DNA from: Pseudomonas sp. LBUM920
GTDB taxonomy: Bacteria; Pseudomonadota; Gammaproteobacteria; Pseudomonadales; Pseudomonadaceae
Direction of reading: 5' to 3'
DNA length: 64,000 bases
Assembly: GCF_003852315.1 (NCBI RefSeq)
Contig: NZ_CP027762.1
Coordinates: 6,305,501-6,369,500, forward strand
Part shown: in pieces, positions 7,872 through 17,350 of the stretch
Layout: every line of letters starts with the position of its first letter
Numbering within the stretch: position 1 is the first letter of the stretch
Made by a program: the position numbers and the translations under genes
The notes under the pieces: generated by a model
The model's database searches: none
Seen by the model: the letters and a program-made list of their open reading frames with translations, nothing else
Told to the model about the DNA's origin: nothing

Positions 7872-9848
7872 TCAACGAAACCGATCAACCTCATGCCGCA
7901 AACCCGCCGCCAGGGTTTCCAGCTCCTTGGCGGTAACGGCCAGGTTCGATACCACTTCACGCTGCTCGCTGTTGGCCAGCGCAATGCTTTGCAGGTTGCT
8001 GCTGAGCAAGGTCGCGGTGCTGCTCTGCTCTTGGGTTGCCGTGGTAATTGCCGCAAATTGCTGACCGGCCGAGCGGCTTTGCTCGTCGATACGCGCCAGG
8101 GCTGAAGCCACGTCGGCGTTGCGCGACAGGCCTTCCTGCATCAACGCATTGCCGTGTTCCATGGTGCTGATGGCATTACCGGTTTCCTGCTGAATGCTCT
8201 GGATCATCCCGGAGATTTCATCAGTAGCCTGGCGGGTGCGCGAGGCCAGGTTGCGCACCTCGTCGGCGACCACGGCAAAACCACGGCCTTGCTCACCGGC
8301 GCGGGCGGCTTCGATGGCCGCGTTGAGCGCCAGCAGGTTGGTCTGTTCGGCAATCGAGGTGATCACGCCCACGATCCCGCCGATTTCCTGGGAGCGCTGG
8401 CCCAAGGTATTGATCACCGTGGCCGTACTGTTCAGCGCGGTGGCGATATGTTCCAGCGACGACGATGCCTCCTGCATCGAGGTGCGGCCGATGCGCGTTT
8501 GCTGGGCGTTTTCCTGGGCCAACCGCTCGGTGTTGCCCATGTTGTCGGCGATGTTCAGCGAGGTAGCACTGAACTCTTCTACCGCGCCGGCCATGCTGGT
8601 GATTTCGCCGGACTGCTGCTCCATGCCTTCATAGGCGCCACCCGACAAACCGGACAATGCCTGGGCACGGCTGTTGACCTCTTCGGCGGCCTTGCGGATA
8701 TGCGAGACCATGGTCGACAGCGCTTCACCCATCTGGTTGAAGCTGCGCGCCAATTGGCCGATTTCGTCGTTACTGGACACATTGAGGCGCGCACTCAAGT
8801 CACCCGCGCCGAGGGCTTCGGCTTGACGCACGAGGTCACTCAAGGGTTGCAACTTACTGCGCAACAGCCAGACCGCCGCGCCCACCGCGAACAACATTGC
8901 CAACACGCTGCCAATCACCAGGCGAATACCAACGGCCCAGGTCACCTCGCGAATTTCGGATTTCGGCATGCTCGCCACCACCGACCACGGGCCGCCTTCA
9001 AACGGCACCGAGACGCTGTAGAAATCTTCGTTTTTGTCGCTCCAGAAGCGCCCCTCGCCCGGCTTTTTGGCCAGGTCGAGCATCACCGGTACCGCCTGGT
9101 CCAGTGCCTGCACGCCGGCCGGTGGCACCAGCCAGTGCTTCTGTTCGTCCAGCAGCGCAAGGGAACCCGTCTGGCCGATACGGAAGCGCTTGAGGTTTTC
9201 AAACTGGGCGTTCTGGGCATCGGTGTAGTCGAAACCGACAAACAGCACCGCAATCACTTTGCCGCCGGCATCGCGCACCGGTGTGTATTGGGTCATGTAG
9301 GAGCGGTCGAACAGCACGGCGCGGCCGACGTAACTTTGCCCGGCAAGCAGGCGTTGATACGCCGGATGCTGGTGGTCCAGCGCCGTACCGATGGCGCGGC
9401 TGCCGTCTTGTTTGGTCAGGGAGGTGCTGATGCGGACAAAGTCTTCGCCGCTGCGCACAAACACGGTGGCCACGCCGCCGGAGGTGTCCTTGAATTCATC
9501 GACCTCATCGAAATCGTTGTTCAACAGGTCGTTGCCCAGGAACAGGCTCGGGGTTTGCACACCCGCCACTGCGACCTGCTGCTCGCCGCGCACACTCAAC
9601 CCCGCACCGAAGCGCTTTTCAAACAGCCCGCTCAAACGCTGGGTACTTTCGCGCAAGGTGCTGTGGAAGGTATTGAGTTGGTCGGCGAGCAAACGCGCTT
9701 CGCTGGCCAGGTGTTCCTCGCGGGTGTCGAGGTTGGCGGAGTCGAGCGACCGCAAGGCGAAAACCGTACTGCCGCTGATGACGACAGCCAGTATCACGGC
9801 TAATGCGAGGCCTAACTGGGAGGCAATCCGAGCGCGAGGTTGAGACAT
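7872..9848 (-). CDS. Methyl-accepting chemotaxis protein with double Cache-type sensor
   Basis: This is a 658-residue transmembrane chemoreceptor. TM1 is at about residues 10-32. A periplasmic sensor of about 270 residues, likely a Cache_3/Cache_2 fusion (segments FVRISTSLTKQDGSRAIGTAL and GKVIAVLFVGFDYTD), precedes TM2 at about 310-330. HAMP follows at about 330-385, then the cytoplasmic signalling domain with its conserved hairpin tip (EQTNLLALNAAIEAARAGEQ). Such sensors often bind small organic acids or amino acids; the ligand cannot be assigned here. No CheR-binding pentapeptide is seen at the C-terminus. GGAG precedes the ATG. The gene stands alone, without che genes nearby. Confidence 0.95.
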   Translation of the reverse strand: MSQPRARIASQLGLALAVILAVVISGSTVFALRSLDSANLDTREEHLASEARLLADQLNTFHSTLRESTQRLSGLFEKRFGAGLSVRGEQQVAVAGVQTPSLFLGNDLLNNDFDEVDEFKDTSGGVATVFVRSGEDFVRISTSLTKQDGSRAIGTALDHQHPAYQRLLAGQSYVGRAVLFDRSYMTQYTPVRDAGGKVIAVLFVGFDYTDAQNAQFENLKRFRIGQTGSLALLDEQKHWLVPPAGVQALDQAVPVMLDLAKKPGEGRFWSDKNEDFYSVSVPFEGGPWSVVASMPKSEIREVTWAVGIRLVIGSVLAMLFAVGAAVWLLRSKLQPLSDLVRQAEALGAGDLSARLNVSSNDEIGQLARSFNQMGEALSTMVSHIRKAAEEVNSRAQALSGLSGGAYEGMEQQSGEITSMAGAVEEFSATSLNIADNMGNTERLAQENAQQTRIGRTSMQEASSSLEHIATALNSTATVINTLGQRSQEIGGIVGVITSIAEQTNLLALNAAIEAARAGEQGRGFAVVADEVRNLASRTRQATDEISGMIQSIQQETGNAISTMEHGNALMQEGLSRNADVASALARIDEQSRSAGQQFAAITTATQEQSSTATLLSSNLQSIALANSEQREVVSNLAVTAKELETLAAGLRHEVDRFR

Positions 9849-10025
9849 GACAGCTCCTGGCCGAGGCCAGGATCATCCTGATCTCATAGCGCTACTCGGC
9901 AAATTATCTAGTGGGAAACGTTGGTGCACGGTAGTTCCAACACACCTTATTCGGCGGGCGCGGGGAATACTTGAGCGATTCACAGGGGTATCGCGCAAAC
10001 GATTGCACAAAAGGCCGGTAACGCT

Positions 10026-10946
10026 TCAGTCAAGGCGCTCGACTTGGGGCAACTCCATGGCCTTGACCTCACCTTGAAGGAATTCCGCCAGGCGCCTTAA
10101 ACGCTCGCCACCAGGGCGGGTTTTCGGCCACACCAGGTAGTAATTTTCGCCACTGGCCACGGCGGTCGGCCACGGCAGGCTCAATCTTCCCTGGGCCACG
10201 TCTTCGGCGACCATCAGCAAATCGCCCATCGACACCCCGTAACCCCGTGCTGCGGCGATCATGCCCAGCTCAAGCGTGTCGAACACCTGCCCGCCCTTGA
10301 GCGAGACCTGAGATGCAAGCCCCATGCGCTGCAGCCAATTGCGCCAGTCGCGGCGGTCGGGCGTGGGGTGCAGCAGCTCAGCGCACGCTAGACGCGTTAC
10401 GTCCCACGGCCCGTCTGCCAGCAGGTTGGGGGCGCCCACGGGGATCAGCAGTTCGGGGAACAGGTAACTGGCTTCCCAGTCCGCCGGAAAATGCCCATAA
10501 CTCAGCAACACCGCGCAGTCGAACGGCTCCTGGTTGAAGTCCACTTCGTCCACGCTCATCCACGCACTGGTCAGTTGCACCTCGTTGCCCGGCTGCAACG
10601 CCCGGAAGCGGCTGAGCCGCGCCAGCAACCAGCGCATGGTCAGGGTCGACGGCGCTTTCATGCGCAGGATGTCGTCTTCGGCATTCAGGGTGTGGCAGGC
10701 CCGCTCCAGCGCAGCAAAACCCTCGCGCACGCCGGGCAGCAGCAAGCGCGCCGCTTCGGTGAGCTGCAGGTTGCGGCCGCTGCGCTGGAACAGGCGGCAG
10801 GCAAAATGCTCTTCGAGTGTGCGGATATGCCGGCTGACGGCACTTTGCGTGATCGACAGCTCCTCTGCCGCGCGGGTAAAGGAGTTGTGCCGTGAAGCGG
10901 CCTCAAATGCGCGCAAGGCGTACAACGGAGGGAGACGACGTGGCAT
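10026..10946 (-). CDS. LysR-family transcriptional regulator (GcvA-like)
   Basis: This is a 306-residue LysR regulator. The N-terminal winged HTH contains SFTRAAEELSITQSAVSRHI, and the C-terminal part is a periplasmic-binding-protein-like effector domain. The N-terminal LPPLYALRAFEAASRH is typical of the GcvA/AmpR-like subgroup. I start it at the ATG at 10946 because MPRRLPPL begins the family homology; the frame runs further up without conservation. It is divergent from a MATE efflux gene 137 bp away, so that gene is the likely target. The effector is unknown. Confidence 0.92.
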   Translation of the reverse strand: MPRRLPPLYALRAFEAASRHNSFTRAAEELSITQSAVSRHIRTLEEHFACRLFQRSGRNLQLTEAARLLLPGVREGFAALERACHTLNAEDDILRMKAPSTLTMRWLLARLSRFRALQPGNEVQLTSAWMSVDEVDFNQEPFDCAVLLSYGHFPADWEASYLFPELLIPVGAPNLLADGPWDVTRLACAELLHPTPDRRDWRNWLQRMGLASQVSLKGGQVFDTLELGMIAAARGYGVSMGDLLMVAEDVAQGRLSLPWPTAVASGENYYLVWPKTRPGGERLRRLAEFLQGEVKAMELPQVERLD

Positions 10947-11083
10947 AGGGAAACTTCCGACAGAGCAAGACCAAACCCTACCATGAGTTTTAATCATGCG
11001 AACGATCGCTTTTATCCTTTTGTGTAATGCCTCAGGAGCGCCGAGAATCCACCCTTCCCTAACCCTCTGACTTTTTGAGCGTG

Positions 11084-12487
11084 ATGATCATGCAGCATCC
11101 GGTGCGTACTGAACTCTGGGCCATTCTGCGGCTGTCGGGGCCGTTGATTGCCTCACAGTTGGCGCACATGTTGATGGTGCTGACCGACACCCTGATGATG
11201 GCCCGCCTGAGCCCCGAAGCCCTCGCCGGTGGCGGCCTGGGCGCAGCGAGCTATTCGTTCGTGGCGATTTTCTGCATCGGCGTGATTGCTGCAGTCGGCA
11301 CGCTTGTGGCCATTCGCCAAGGCGCGGGCGACATCGAAGGCGCCACCCGCCTGACCCAGGCCGGGCTGTGGCTCGCCTGGCTGATGGCATTGGTGGCCGG
11401 CTTGCTGCTGTGGAACCTCAAGCCCGTATTGCTGATGTTTGGCCAGACCGAAACCAACGTGCACGCGGCGGGGCAATTTCTGACCATCCTGCCGTTCGCT
11501 CTGCCCGGCTACCTGAGCTTCATGGCCTTGCGCGGCTTTACCAGCGCTATCGGCAAAGCCACGCCGGTGATGGTGATCAGCCTGGGCGGCACGGTGCTCA
11601 ACTACTTCCTCAACCACGCCTTGATAGAAGGCATGTTCGGCCTGCCGAAACTGGGATTGATGGGTATTGGCCTGGTCACCGCGATTGTCGCTAACAGCAT
11701 GGCTTTGGCGCTGATGTGGTATATCCGCAGTAACCGGGCTTACGCCGCCTACCCGCTGAGTTCAGGCCTGCTGCGCCTCAACACCCTATATCTGCGCGAG
11801 CTGTGGCGCCTGGGCCTGCCGATTGGCGGCACCTATGCGGTGGAGGTCGGCTTGTTTGCCTTCGCGGCGCTGTGCATGGGCACCATGGGCAGTACGCAAC
11901 TGGCGGCGCATCAGATTGCCCTGCAAATCGTCTCGGTAGCGTTCATGGTGCCGGCGGGAATGTCATACGCGATCACCATGCGCATCGGCCAGCATTACGG
12001 CGCCGGACAGTTGCTGCAGGCGCGCATGGCCGGGCGTGTCGGCATCGGATTCGGTGCGGCAGTGATGTTGGGATTTGCCGCAGTGCTGTGGCTGTTTTCC
12101 GATGCGCTTATCGGGCTGTTCCTCGACCATAACGACCCGGCTTTCCATGACGTAATCGTCCTGGCCGTCAGCCTGCTGGCCGTGGCGGCCTGGTTCGAAT
12201 TGTTCGACGGTGTGCAGACCATCGCCATGGGCTGCATTCGTGGGTTGAAGGACGCCAAGACGACCTTTCTGGTGGGCTTGGGTTGCTACTGGCTGATCGG
12301 CGCGCCGGCGGCGTGGTTGATGGCGTTCATCCTCGGCTGGGGGCCGACCGGTGTGTGGTGGGGCTTGGCGCTTGGGCTGGCGTGTGCGGCCGTCAGTTTG
12401 ACCTGGGCGTTTGAGGCGAAGATGAAGCGGATGATTAGGCGGGAGCCGGAAATTCGTGCTGAGTTTCAAGCCATGCAACCCGACTAG
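11084..12487 (+). CDS. MATE-family multidrug/sodium antiporter (NorM-like)
   Basis: This is a 12-helix inner-membrane exporter of about 467 residues. Two homologous six-helix halves are visible, the first beginning LSGPLIASQLAHMLMVLTD and the second LGLPIGGTYAVEVGLFAF, as in NorM. MATE proteins export cationic drugs and dyes in exchange for sodium or protons. The start is uncertain: ATG at 11084 or 11090, or TTG at 11075; none has a strong ribosome site. It is divergent from a LysR regulator and convergent with proE. It is not the PmpM type, whose N-terminus differs in my memory of it. Confidence 0.92.
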   Translation: MIMQHPVRTELWAILRLSGPLIASQLAHMLMVLTDTLMMARLSPEALAGGGLGAASYSFVAIFCIGVIAAVGTLVAIRQGAGDIEGATRLTQAGLWLAWLMALVAGLLLWNLKPVLLMFGQTETNVHAAGQFLTILPFALPGYLSFMALRGFTSAIGKATPVMVISLGGTVLNYFLNHALIEGMFGLPKLGLMGIGLVTAIVANSMALALMWYIRSNRAYAAYPLSSGLLRLNTLYLRELWRLGLPIGGTYAVEVGLFAFAALCMGTMGSTQLAAHQIALQIVSVAFMVPAGMSYAITMRIGQHYGAGQLLQARMAGRVGIGFGAAVMLGFAAVLWLFSDALIGLFLDHNDPAFHDVIVLAVSLLAVAAWFELFDGVQTIAMGCIRGLKDAKTTFLVGLGCYWLIGAPAAWLMAFILGWGPTGVWWGLALGLACAAVSLTWAFEAKMKRMIRREPEIRAEFQAMQPD

Positions 12488-12504
12488 AGACTGTACTCGT
12501 TCAA

Positions 12505-12608
12505 TGTGGGAGCTGGCTTGCCTGCGATGGCATCACCTGGTTATGCCTGACACACCGAGGTGTCTGCATCGCAGGCAAGCCAGCTCCCACACAAGCCAGC
12601 TCCTACAG
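12505..12608. repeat. REP doublet, type B, with extra partial unit
   Basis: Facing GCTGGCTTGCCTGCGAT units with TGTGGGA ends form the doublet to 12592. They are followed by an extra partial right-hand end (AAGCCAGCTCCTACA). It lies in the convergent gap between the MATE gene and proE, where no classical terminator is seen. The same extra part occurs at the doublet near 30.8 kb. Confidence 0.85.
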
Positions 12609-12625
12609 TTGATTGGGTTCGCACT

Positions 12626-14290
12626 TCAACCCAGCAAAGCCTGCTGGCTCTTGCCAAACGTCAAATACTCCACCAATTCCGGCAACGGCAACGGCTTGCT
12701 GATCAAATAACCCTGCGCCTGGTCGCAACCGAACAAGCGCAACAGCGCCAACTGCTCGGGCGTTTCCACGCCTTCAGCCACCACTTCCAGGTTGAGGTTG
12801 TGCGCCAGGTTGATCATGGCGTGCACCAGCTTGCGATTCTCTTCGCGCTCTTCCATGCCGCCGACAAAGCTCTTGTCGATCTTCAACAGGGCAATCGGCA
12901 GGCTGTTGAGGTGCACGAACGATGAAAATCCGGTGCCAAAGTCATCCAGGGAAAACCGCACGCCCAGGCGGCCGAGGGCGTCCATGGTTTGTTTGACCAA
13001 GTCACTGCGGCGCATTACGGCGGTTTCGGTCAATTCGAACTCCAGCCACTGCGCTTCCACGCCGCGCTCGGCAATCAGCCGGCTGAGGGTCGAGAGCAGT
13101 TGGCTGTCCTGGAACTGGCGAAACGACAGGTTGACCGCCATGTGCAGCGGCGGCAGGCCTCGTTCGCGCAGGTCTTGCATGTCGCGCAGGGCACGGGAGA
13201 TCACCCAGTAGCCCAGCGGCACAATCAGGCCGCTCTGTTCGGCCAGTGGCACGAACTCGCTGGGTGGCAACAGACCGCGTTCGCCATGGCGCCAGCGCAC
13301 CAAGGCTTCCAGGCCGACAATATGCCCGTCGTCCAGGTCCAGGCGCGGCTGGTAGTGCAGTTCCAGCTCGTCGCGACGCAATGCGCGGCGCAGTTCACTT
13401 TCCAGGTCGGCCAGGCTGCGCGCGTTGCGGTTGATGCGTTCGTTGAAGATATGAAAGGTGCAGCCTTGCGTACTTTTGGCTTGCTGCATGGCGATGTGCG
13501 CGTGCCACATCAGTGGGTCGGCGCCAGCACGCGCGCGGGCATGCGCCACGCCCAGGCTGCAGCCGATCAACAGGCTTTCGCCATCCACCCAATAGGGTTC
13601 GGCCATGGCTTCGGTGATGCGTTCGGCCATCCATTCGGCACGCTGGGGCGCGCGGCGCGTATCGATCAGCAGGGCGAACTCATCGCTGCCCAGGCGCGCC
13701 AACTGGTCCCCGGCTTCGAGCTGGCTCTTGAGGCGCGAAACCACTTGCAGGATCAACCGGTCGCCGGCCTGGTGGCCTAGAGCGTCGTTGGCATGGCGAA
13801 AGTTATCGAGGTCAAGATGGCCGAGCGCCAGGCCGCGGCCTTCGTTTTCAACCAGCCGCGCCGCCAGCAGGGTCTGGAAACCCTGGCGATTGGCGATCCC
13901 GGTGAGCGGGTCCTGTTCGGCCAGACGCTGCAAGGTGGTCTCCAGCACGCCGCGCTCGCGGACATGGCGCAGGCAGCGGCGCAATGTATCGGCATCCAAC
14001 ACCTCACGGATCAACCAATCGCTGACACCCAGCGGGGAAACCAGCGGTTCCTGCTCCAGCAGCAATACGCACGGCAGGTTGCAGCGGCCAGGGCCGGGTT
14101 GCAGGCTGGGCGTGGTCAATAACACGGCCGTGTGGTCGTCATCGAACAGACGACTCACCGAGTCCCAGTTGGGCGCACTGATCAGCACAGCCCCATCGCC
14201 CATCGGCGCCAGGCACTCGCGCAACAACGCTGCCCACGCTGGCTCATCGGCCAGTAGCAGCAAACGCAAGGGTTCGACAGGCGTAGACAA
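12626..14290 (-). CDS. proE: GGDEF-EAL protein, probable c-di-GMP phosphodiesterase ProE
   Basis: This is a 554-residue cytoplasmic protein. Residues 1-115 form a receiver-like domain lacking a clear phospho-acceptor set. A GGDEF domain (about 120-285) has the altered signature GSDEF at 201-205. The EAL domain (about 297-545) is intact, with EAL at 328-330, NLSFRQF, ELTE, DDFGTG, KIDKSFV and EGVET. I infer that it degrades c-di-GMP and that the GGDEF part is regulatory. The neighbourhood (next to rep and xpt) and length match PA5295/ProE of P. aeruginosa, which lowers exopolysaccharide output. DDFGTGFSS has Phe for the usual Tyr, a mild change. Confidence 0.88.
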   Translation of the reverse strand: MSTPVEPLRLLLLADEPAWAALLRECLAPMGDGAVLISAPNWDSVSRLFDDDHTAVLLTTPSLQPGPGRCNLPCVLLLEQEPLVSPLGVSDWLIREVLDADTLRRCLRHVRERGVLETTLQRLAEQDPLTGIANRQGFQTLLAARLVENEGRGLALGHLDLDNFRHANDALGHQAGDRLILQVVSRLKSQLEAGDQLARLGSDEFALLIDTRRAPQRAEWMAERITEAMAEPYWVDGESLLIGCSLGVAHARARAGADPLMWHAHIAMQQAKSTQGCTFHIFNERINRNARSLADLESELRRALRRDELELHYQPRLDLDDGHIVGLEALVRWRHGERGLLPPSEFVPLAEQSGLIVPLGYWVISRALRDMQDLRERGLPPLHMAVNLSFRQFQDSQLLSTLSRLIAERGVEAQWLEFELTETAVMRRSDLVKQTMDALGRLGVRFSLDDFGTGFSSFVHLNSLPIALLKIDKSFVGGMEEREENRKLVHAMINLAHNLNLEVVAEGVETPEQLALLRLFGCDQAQGYLISKPLPLPELVEYLTFGKSQQALLG

Positions 14291-14559
14291 GCTAGCTCCC
14301 TAGACTCTGCAAAATTTCGTTGGCGGCGGGCATTATGACGCGCGGCCTGATAATCACCAATGATAAGGGTTATCAAATACGCTGGCTGTAAGCATTCGTC
14401 CCGATCTTCAAGGACAGAAGGCCCCCACATCCTGCGGCAAAGTATCAAAACCGGCAAATTTAGATCGAGTGGTACGTCACACTGTCGTTCTGTGAGAGCA
14501 GAATCCTGCGAGCCTGTTAAAATGCCCGCCCTTTTGAACAACGACTCCCTGAATTCTGT

Positions 14560-16569
14560 ATGTCCCGACTCAATCCCCGGCAGCAAGAAGCCGTGAACTA
14601 CGTCGGCGGCCCTCTATTGGTGCTCGCCGGCGCAGGCTCCGGCAAGACCAGCGTGATTACCCGCAAGATCGCGCACCTGATCCAGAACTGTGGCATCCGC
14701 GCCCAGTACATCGTCGCCATGACCTTTACCAACAAGGCGGCGCGCGAAATGAAAGAGCGTGTCGGCACGCTGCTCAAGGGCGGCGAAGGCCGTGGTCTCA
14801 CCGTGTGTACCTTCCACAACCTGGGCCTGAACATCATCCGCAAGGAGCATGCGCGGCTGGGCTACAAGCCCGGTTTCTCGATTTTCGACGAAACCGATGT
14901 GAAGTCGCTGATGACCGACATCATGCAAAAGGAATACGCAGGCGACGACGGCGTGGATGAGATCAAGAACATGATCGGCGCCTGGAAAAACGACCTGATC
15001 CTGCCGCCCCAGGCCCTGGAAAACGCACGCAACCCCAAGGAACAGACCGCCGCCATCGTCTACACCCACTACCAGCGCACGCTCAAGGCATTCAACGCGG
15101 TGGACTTTGACGACCTGATCCTGCTGCCGGTAAAGCTGTTCGAGGAACACGCCGACATCCTCGAAAAATGGCAGAACAAGGTCCGCTACCTGCTGGTGGA
15201 CGAGTACCAGGACACCAACGCCAGCCAGTACTTGCTGGTAAAAATGCTGATCGGCACGCGCAACCAGTTCACCGTGGTGGGCGACGACGACCAGTCGATC
15301 TATGCCTGGCGCGGTGCGCGCCCGGAAAACCTGATGCTGCTCAAGGACGACTATCCGTCCCTGAAAGTGGTGATGCTGGAGCAGAACTACCGCTCCACCA
15401 GCCGTATCCTGCGTTGCGCCAACGTGCTCATCTCCAACAACCCCCACGAGTTTGAAAAACAACTGTGGAGCGAGATGGGCCACGGCGACGAAATCCGCGT
15501 GATCCGCTGCCGCAATGAAGACGCCGAAGCCGAGCGCGTGGCCGTCGAAATCCTCAGCCTGCACTTGCGCACCGACCGCCCCTACAGCGACTTTGCGATC
15601 CTGTACCGCGGCAACTACCAGGCCAAGCTGATCGAACTGAAATTGCAGCACCACCAGGTGCCGTATCGCCTGTCGGGGGGCAACAGCTTTTTCGGACGTC
15701 AGGAAGTGAAAGACCTGATGGCTTACTTCCGCCTGATCGTGAACCCGGACGACGATAACGCCTTCCTGCGCGTGATCAACGTCCCACGCCGGGAAATCGG
15801 TTCGACTACGCTGGAAAAGCTCGGCAACTACGCCACGGAACGCAAAATCTCGATGTACGCCGCCACCGACGAAATCGGCCTGGGCGAGCACCTGGACACA
15901 CGCTTCACTGACCGCCTGTCGCGCTTCAAGCGCTTCATGGACAAGGTGCGCGAGCAGTGCGCCGGCGAAGACCCGATCAGCGCGCTGCGCAGCATGGTCA
16001 TGGACATCGACTATGAAAACTGGCTGCGCACCAACAGTTCCAGCGACAAAGCCGCGGATTACCGCATGGGCAACGTCTGGTTCTTGATCGAAGCGCTGAA
16101 AAACACCCTGGAAAAAGACGAAGACGGCGAAATGACCGTCGAAGACGCCATCGGCAAGCTGGTGCTGCGCGACATGCTCGAGCGCCAGCAGGAAGAGGAA
16201 GACGGCGCCGAAGGCGTGCAGATGATGACCTTGCATGCCTCCAAGGGCCTGGAATTCCCCTACGTGTTCATCATGGGCATGGAAGAGGAAATCCTCCCGC
16301 ACCGCTCCAGCATCGAAGCCGACACGATCGAAGAAGAACGGCGCCTGGCCTACGTGGGCATTACCCGCGCGCGTCAGACGCTGGCCTTCACCTTCGCCGC
16401 CAAGCGTAAGCAATACGGCGAAATCATCGACTGTGCCCCCAGCCGGTTCCTCGACGAGCTACCGCCGGACGATCTGGCCTGGGAAGGCAATGACGACACC
16501 CCGACCGAGGTGAAGGCCGTTCGCGGCAATACCGCCTTGGCGGATATACGCGCGATGTTAAAGCGCTAG
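14560..16569 (+). CDS. rep: ATP-dependent DNA helicase Rep
   Basis: This is a 669-residue superfamily 1A helicase, close to the 673 residues of E. coli Rep. Motif I is AGAGSGKTS, motif II DEYQDTN, motif III GDDDQSIYAWRGA, motif IV QNYRST, motif V TLHASKGLEF and motif VI VGITRARQ. Rep moves 3' to 5' on single-stranded DNA and clears protein roadblocks ahead of replication forks. It is distinguished from UvrD by its shorter C-terminus and the HRSSIEADTIEEERRL stretch. The gap of about 270 bases before it holds no recognisable feature beyond an AT-rich promoter-like stretch (TTAAAAT) near 14515. xpt follows 58 bases downstream in the same direction. Confidence 0.97.
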   Translation: MSRLNPRQQEAVNYVGGPLLVLAGAGSGKTSVITRKIAHLIQNCGIRAQYIVAMTFTNKAAREMKERVGTLLKGGEGRGLTVCTFHNLGLNIIRKEHARLGYKPGFSIFDETDVKSLMTDIMQKEYAGDDGVDEIKNMIGAWKNDLILPPQALENARNPKEQTAAIVYTHYQRTLKAFNAVDFDDLILLPVKLFEEHADILEKWQNKVRYLLVDEYQDTNASQYLLVKMLIGTRNQFTVVGDDDQSIYAWRGARPENLMLLKDDYPSLKVVMLEQNYRSTSRILRCANVLISNNPHEFEKQLWSEMGHGDEIRVIRCRNEDAEAERVAVEILSLHLRTDRPYSDFAILYRGNYQAKLIELKLQHHQVPYRLSGGNSFFGRQEVKDLMAYFRLIVNPDDDNAFLRVINVPRREIGSTTLEKLGNYATERKISMYAATDEIGLGEHLDTRFTDRLSRFKRFMDKVREQCAGEDPISALRSMVMDIDYENWLRTNSSSDKAADYRMGNVWFLIEALKNTLEKDEDGEMTVEDAIGKLVLRDMLERQQEEEDGAEGVQMMTLHASKGLEFPYVFIMGMEEEILPHRSSIEADTIEEERRLAYVGITRARQTLAFTFAAKRKQYGEIIDCAPSRFLDELPPDDLAWEGNDDTPTEVKAVRGNTALADIRAMLKR

Positions 16570-16627
16570 AATCGACTACTTTTTAATCTACTTTCGGCGC
16601 ACACCGCGCCATTAGAGGAAGCTTTCC

Positions 16628-17200
16628 GTGGAAGCACTGCACAAGAAAATTCGCGAAGAAGGCATCGTGCTTTCCGATCAGGTACTCAAGGTCGACGCCT
16701 TTCTGAACCACCAGATCGACCCGGCGCTGATGAAACTGATCGGCGACGAATTCGCCGAGCGCTTCAAGGACTCGGGCATCACCAAGATCGTCACCATCGA
16801 GGCCTCGGGCATTGCGCCGGCGATCATGACCGGCCTGAACCTGGGCGTACCGGTGATTTTCGCGCGTAAGCAGCAGTCCCTGACGCTGACCGAGAACCTG
16901 CTGTCGGCAACGGTGTACTCGTTCACCAAGAAGGTCGAAAGCACTGTGGCGATCTCGCCGCGCCACCTGACCAGCAGCGACCGCGTGCTGGTGATCGATG
17001 ACTTCCTGGCCAACGGCAAGGCGTCCCAGGCGCTGATCTCGATCATCAAACAAGCCGGCGCGACCGTCGCAGGCCTGGGGATTGTGATCGAGAAGTCGTT
17101 CCAGGGTGGCCGTGCCGAGCTGGATGCGCAGGGTTATCGGGTTGAGTCGCTGGCGCGGGTGAAGTCGTTGGCCGGTGGTGTGGTTACTTTCATCGAGTAA
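16628..17200 (+). CDS. xpt: Xanthine phosphoribosyltransferase
   Basis: This 190-residue type I phosphoribosyltransferase belongs to the Xpt (Bacillus-type) group. It makes XMP from xanthine and PRPP in purine salvage. The PRPP-binding loop is RVLVIDDFLANGKAS. The N-terminal IVLSDQVLKVDAFLNHQIDP is typical of the family. It begins at a GTG supported by AGAGGAAG nine bases upstream; no ATG gives a full-length protein. It probably shares a transcript with rep, 58 bases upstream. It converges on the CoA-transferase gene, with a palindrome and a REP doublet between. Confidence 0.95.
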   Translation: MEALHKKIREEGIVLSDQVLKVDAFLNHQIDPALMKLIGDEFAERFKDSGITKIVTIEASGIAPAIMTGLNLGVPVIFARKQQSLTLTENLLSATVYSFTKKVESTVAISPRHLTSSDRVLVIDDFLANGKASQALISIIKQAGATVAGLGIVIEKSFQGGRAELDAQGYRVESLARVKSLAGGVVTFIE

Positions 17201-17207
17201 TCGATAA

Positions 17208-17227
17208 CACCCCAAATATTTGGGGTG
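17208..17227. terminator. Perfect 20-bp palindrome beyond xpt
   Basis: CACCCCAAATATTTGGGGTG is an exact palindrome starting 8 bases after the xpt stop. It could act as a weak terminator or RNA 3'-end stabiliser, but it lacks a T-run; a DNA-binding role is also possible. Confidence 0.5.
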
Positions 17228-17241
17228 GGCGCAACTCAAAA

Positions 17242-17332
17242 TGTGGGAGGGGGCTTGCCCCCGATAGCAGTGGGTCAGCCAACACATTGGGTGACTGATA
17301 CACCGCGATCGGGGCCAAGCCCCCTCCCACAG
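17242..17332. repeat. REP doublet, type C (CCCCGAT)
   Basis: The facing units are GGGGGCTTGCCCCCGAT and ATCGGGGCCAAGCCCCC, with TGTGGGA/TCCCACA ends. It is the only doublet of this sequence type in the window. It lies in the convergent gap between xpt and the CoA-transferase gene. The right unit has one base inserted or changed near its middle compared with a perfect complement. Confidence 0.85.
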
Positions 17333-17350
17333 TTGGTTTCGAGGTGGTTT

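Noticed and set aside
8154..9803. 549-codon open frame antisense to the chemoreceptor
   Set aside because: It is a shadow of the receptor gene, with no start signal and no domain.
14614..16413. 599-codon open frame antisense to rep
   Set aside because: It is a codon-bias shadow with Val/Phe/His/Gln-rich composition, and no motif; rep carries all helicase motifs on the other strand.
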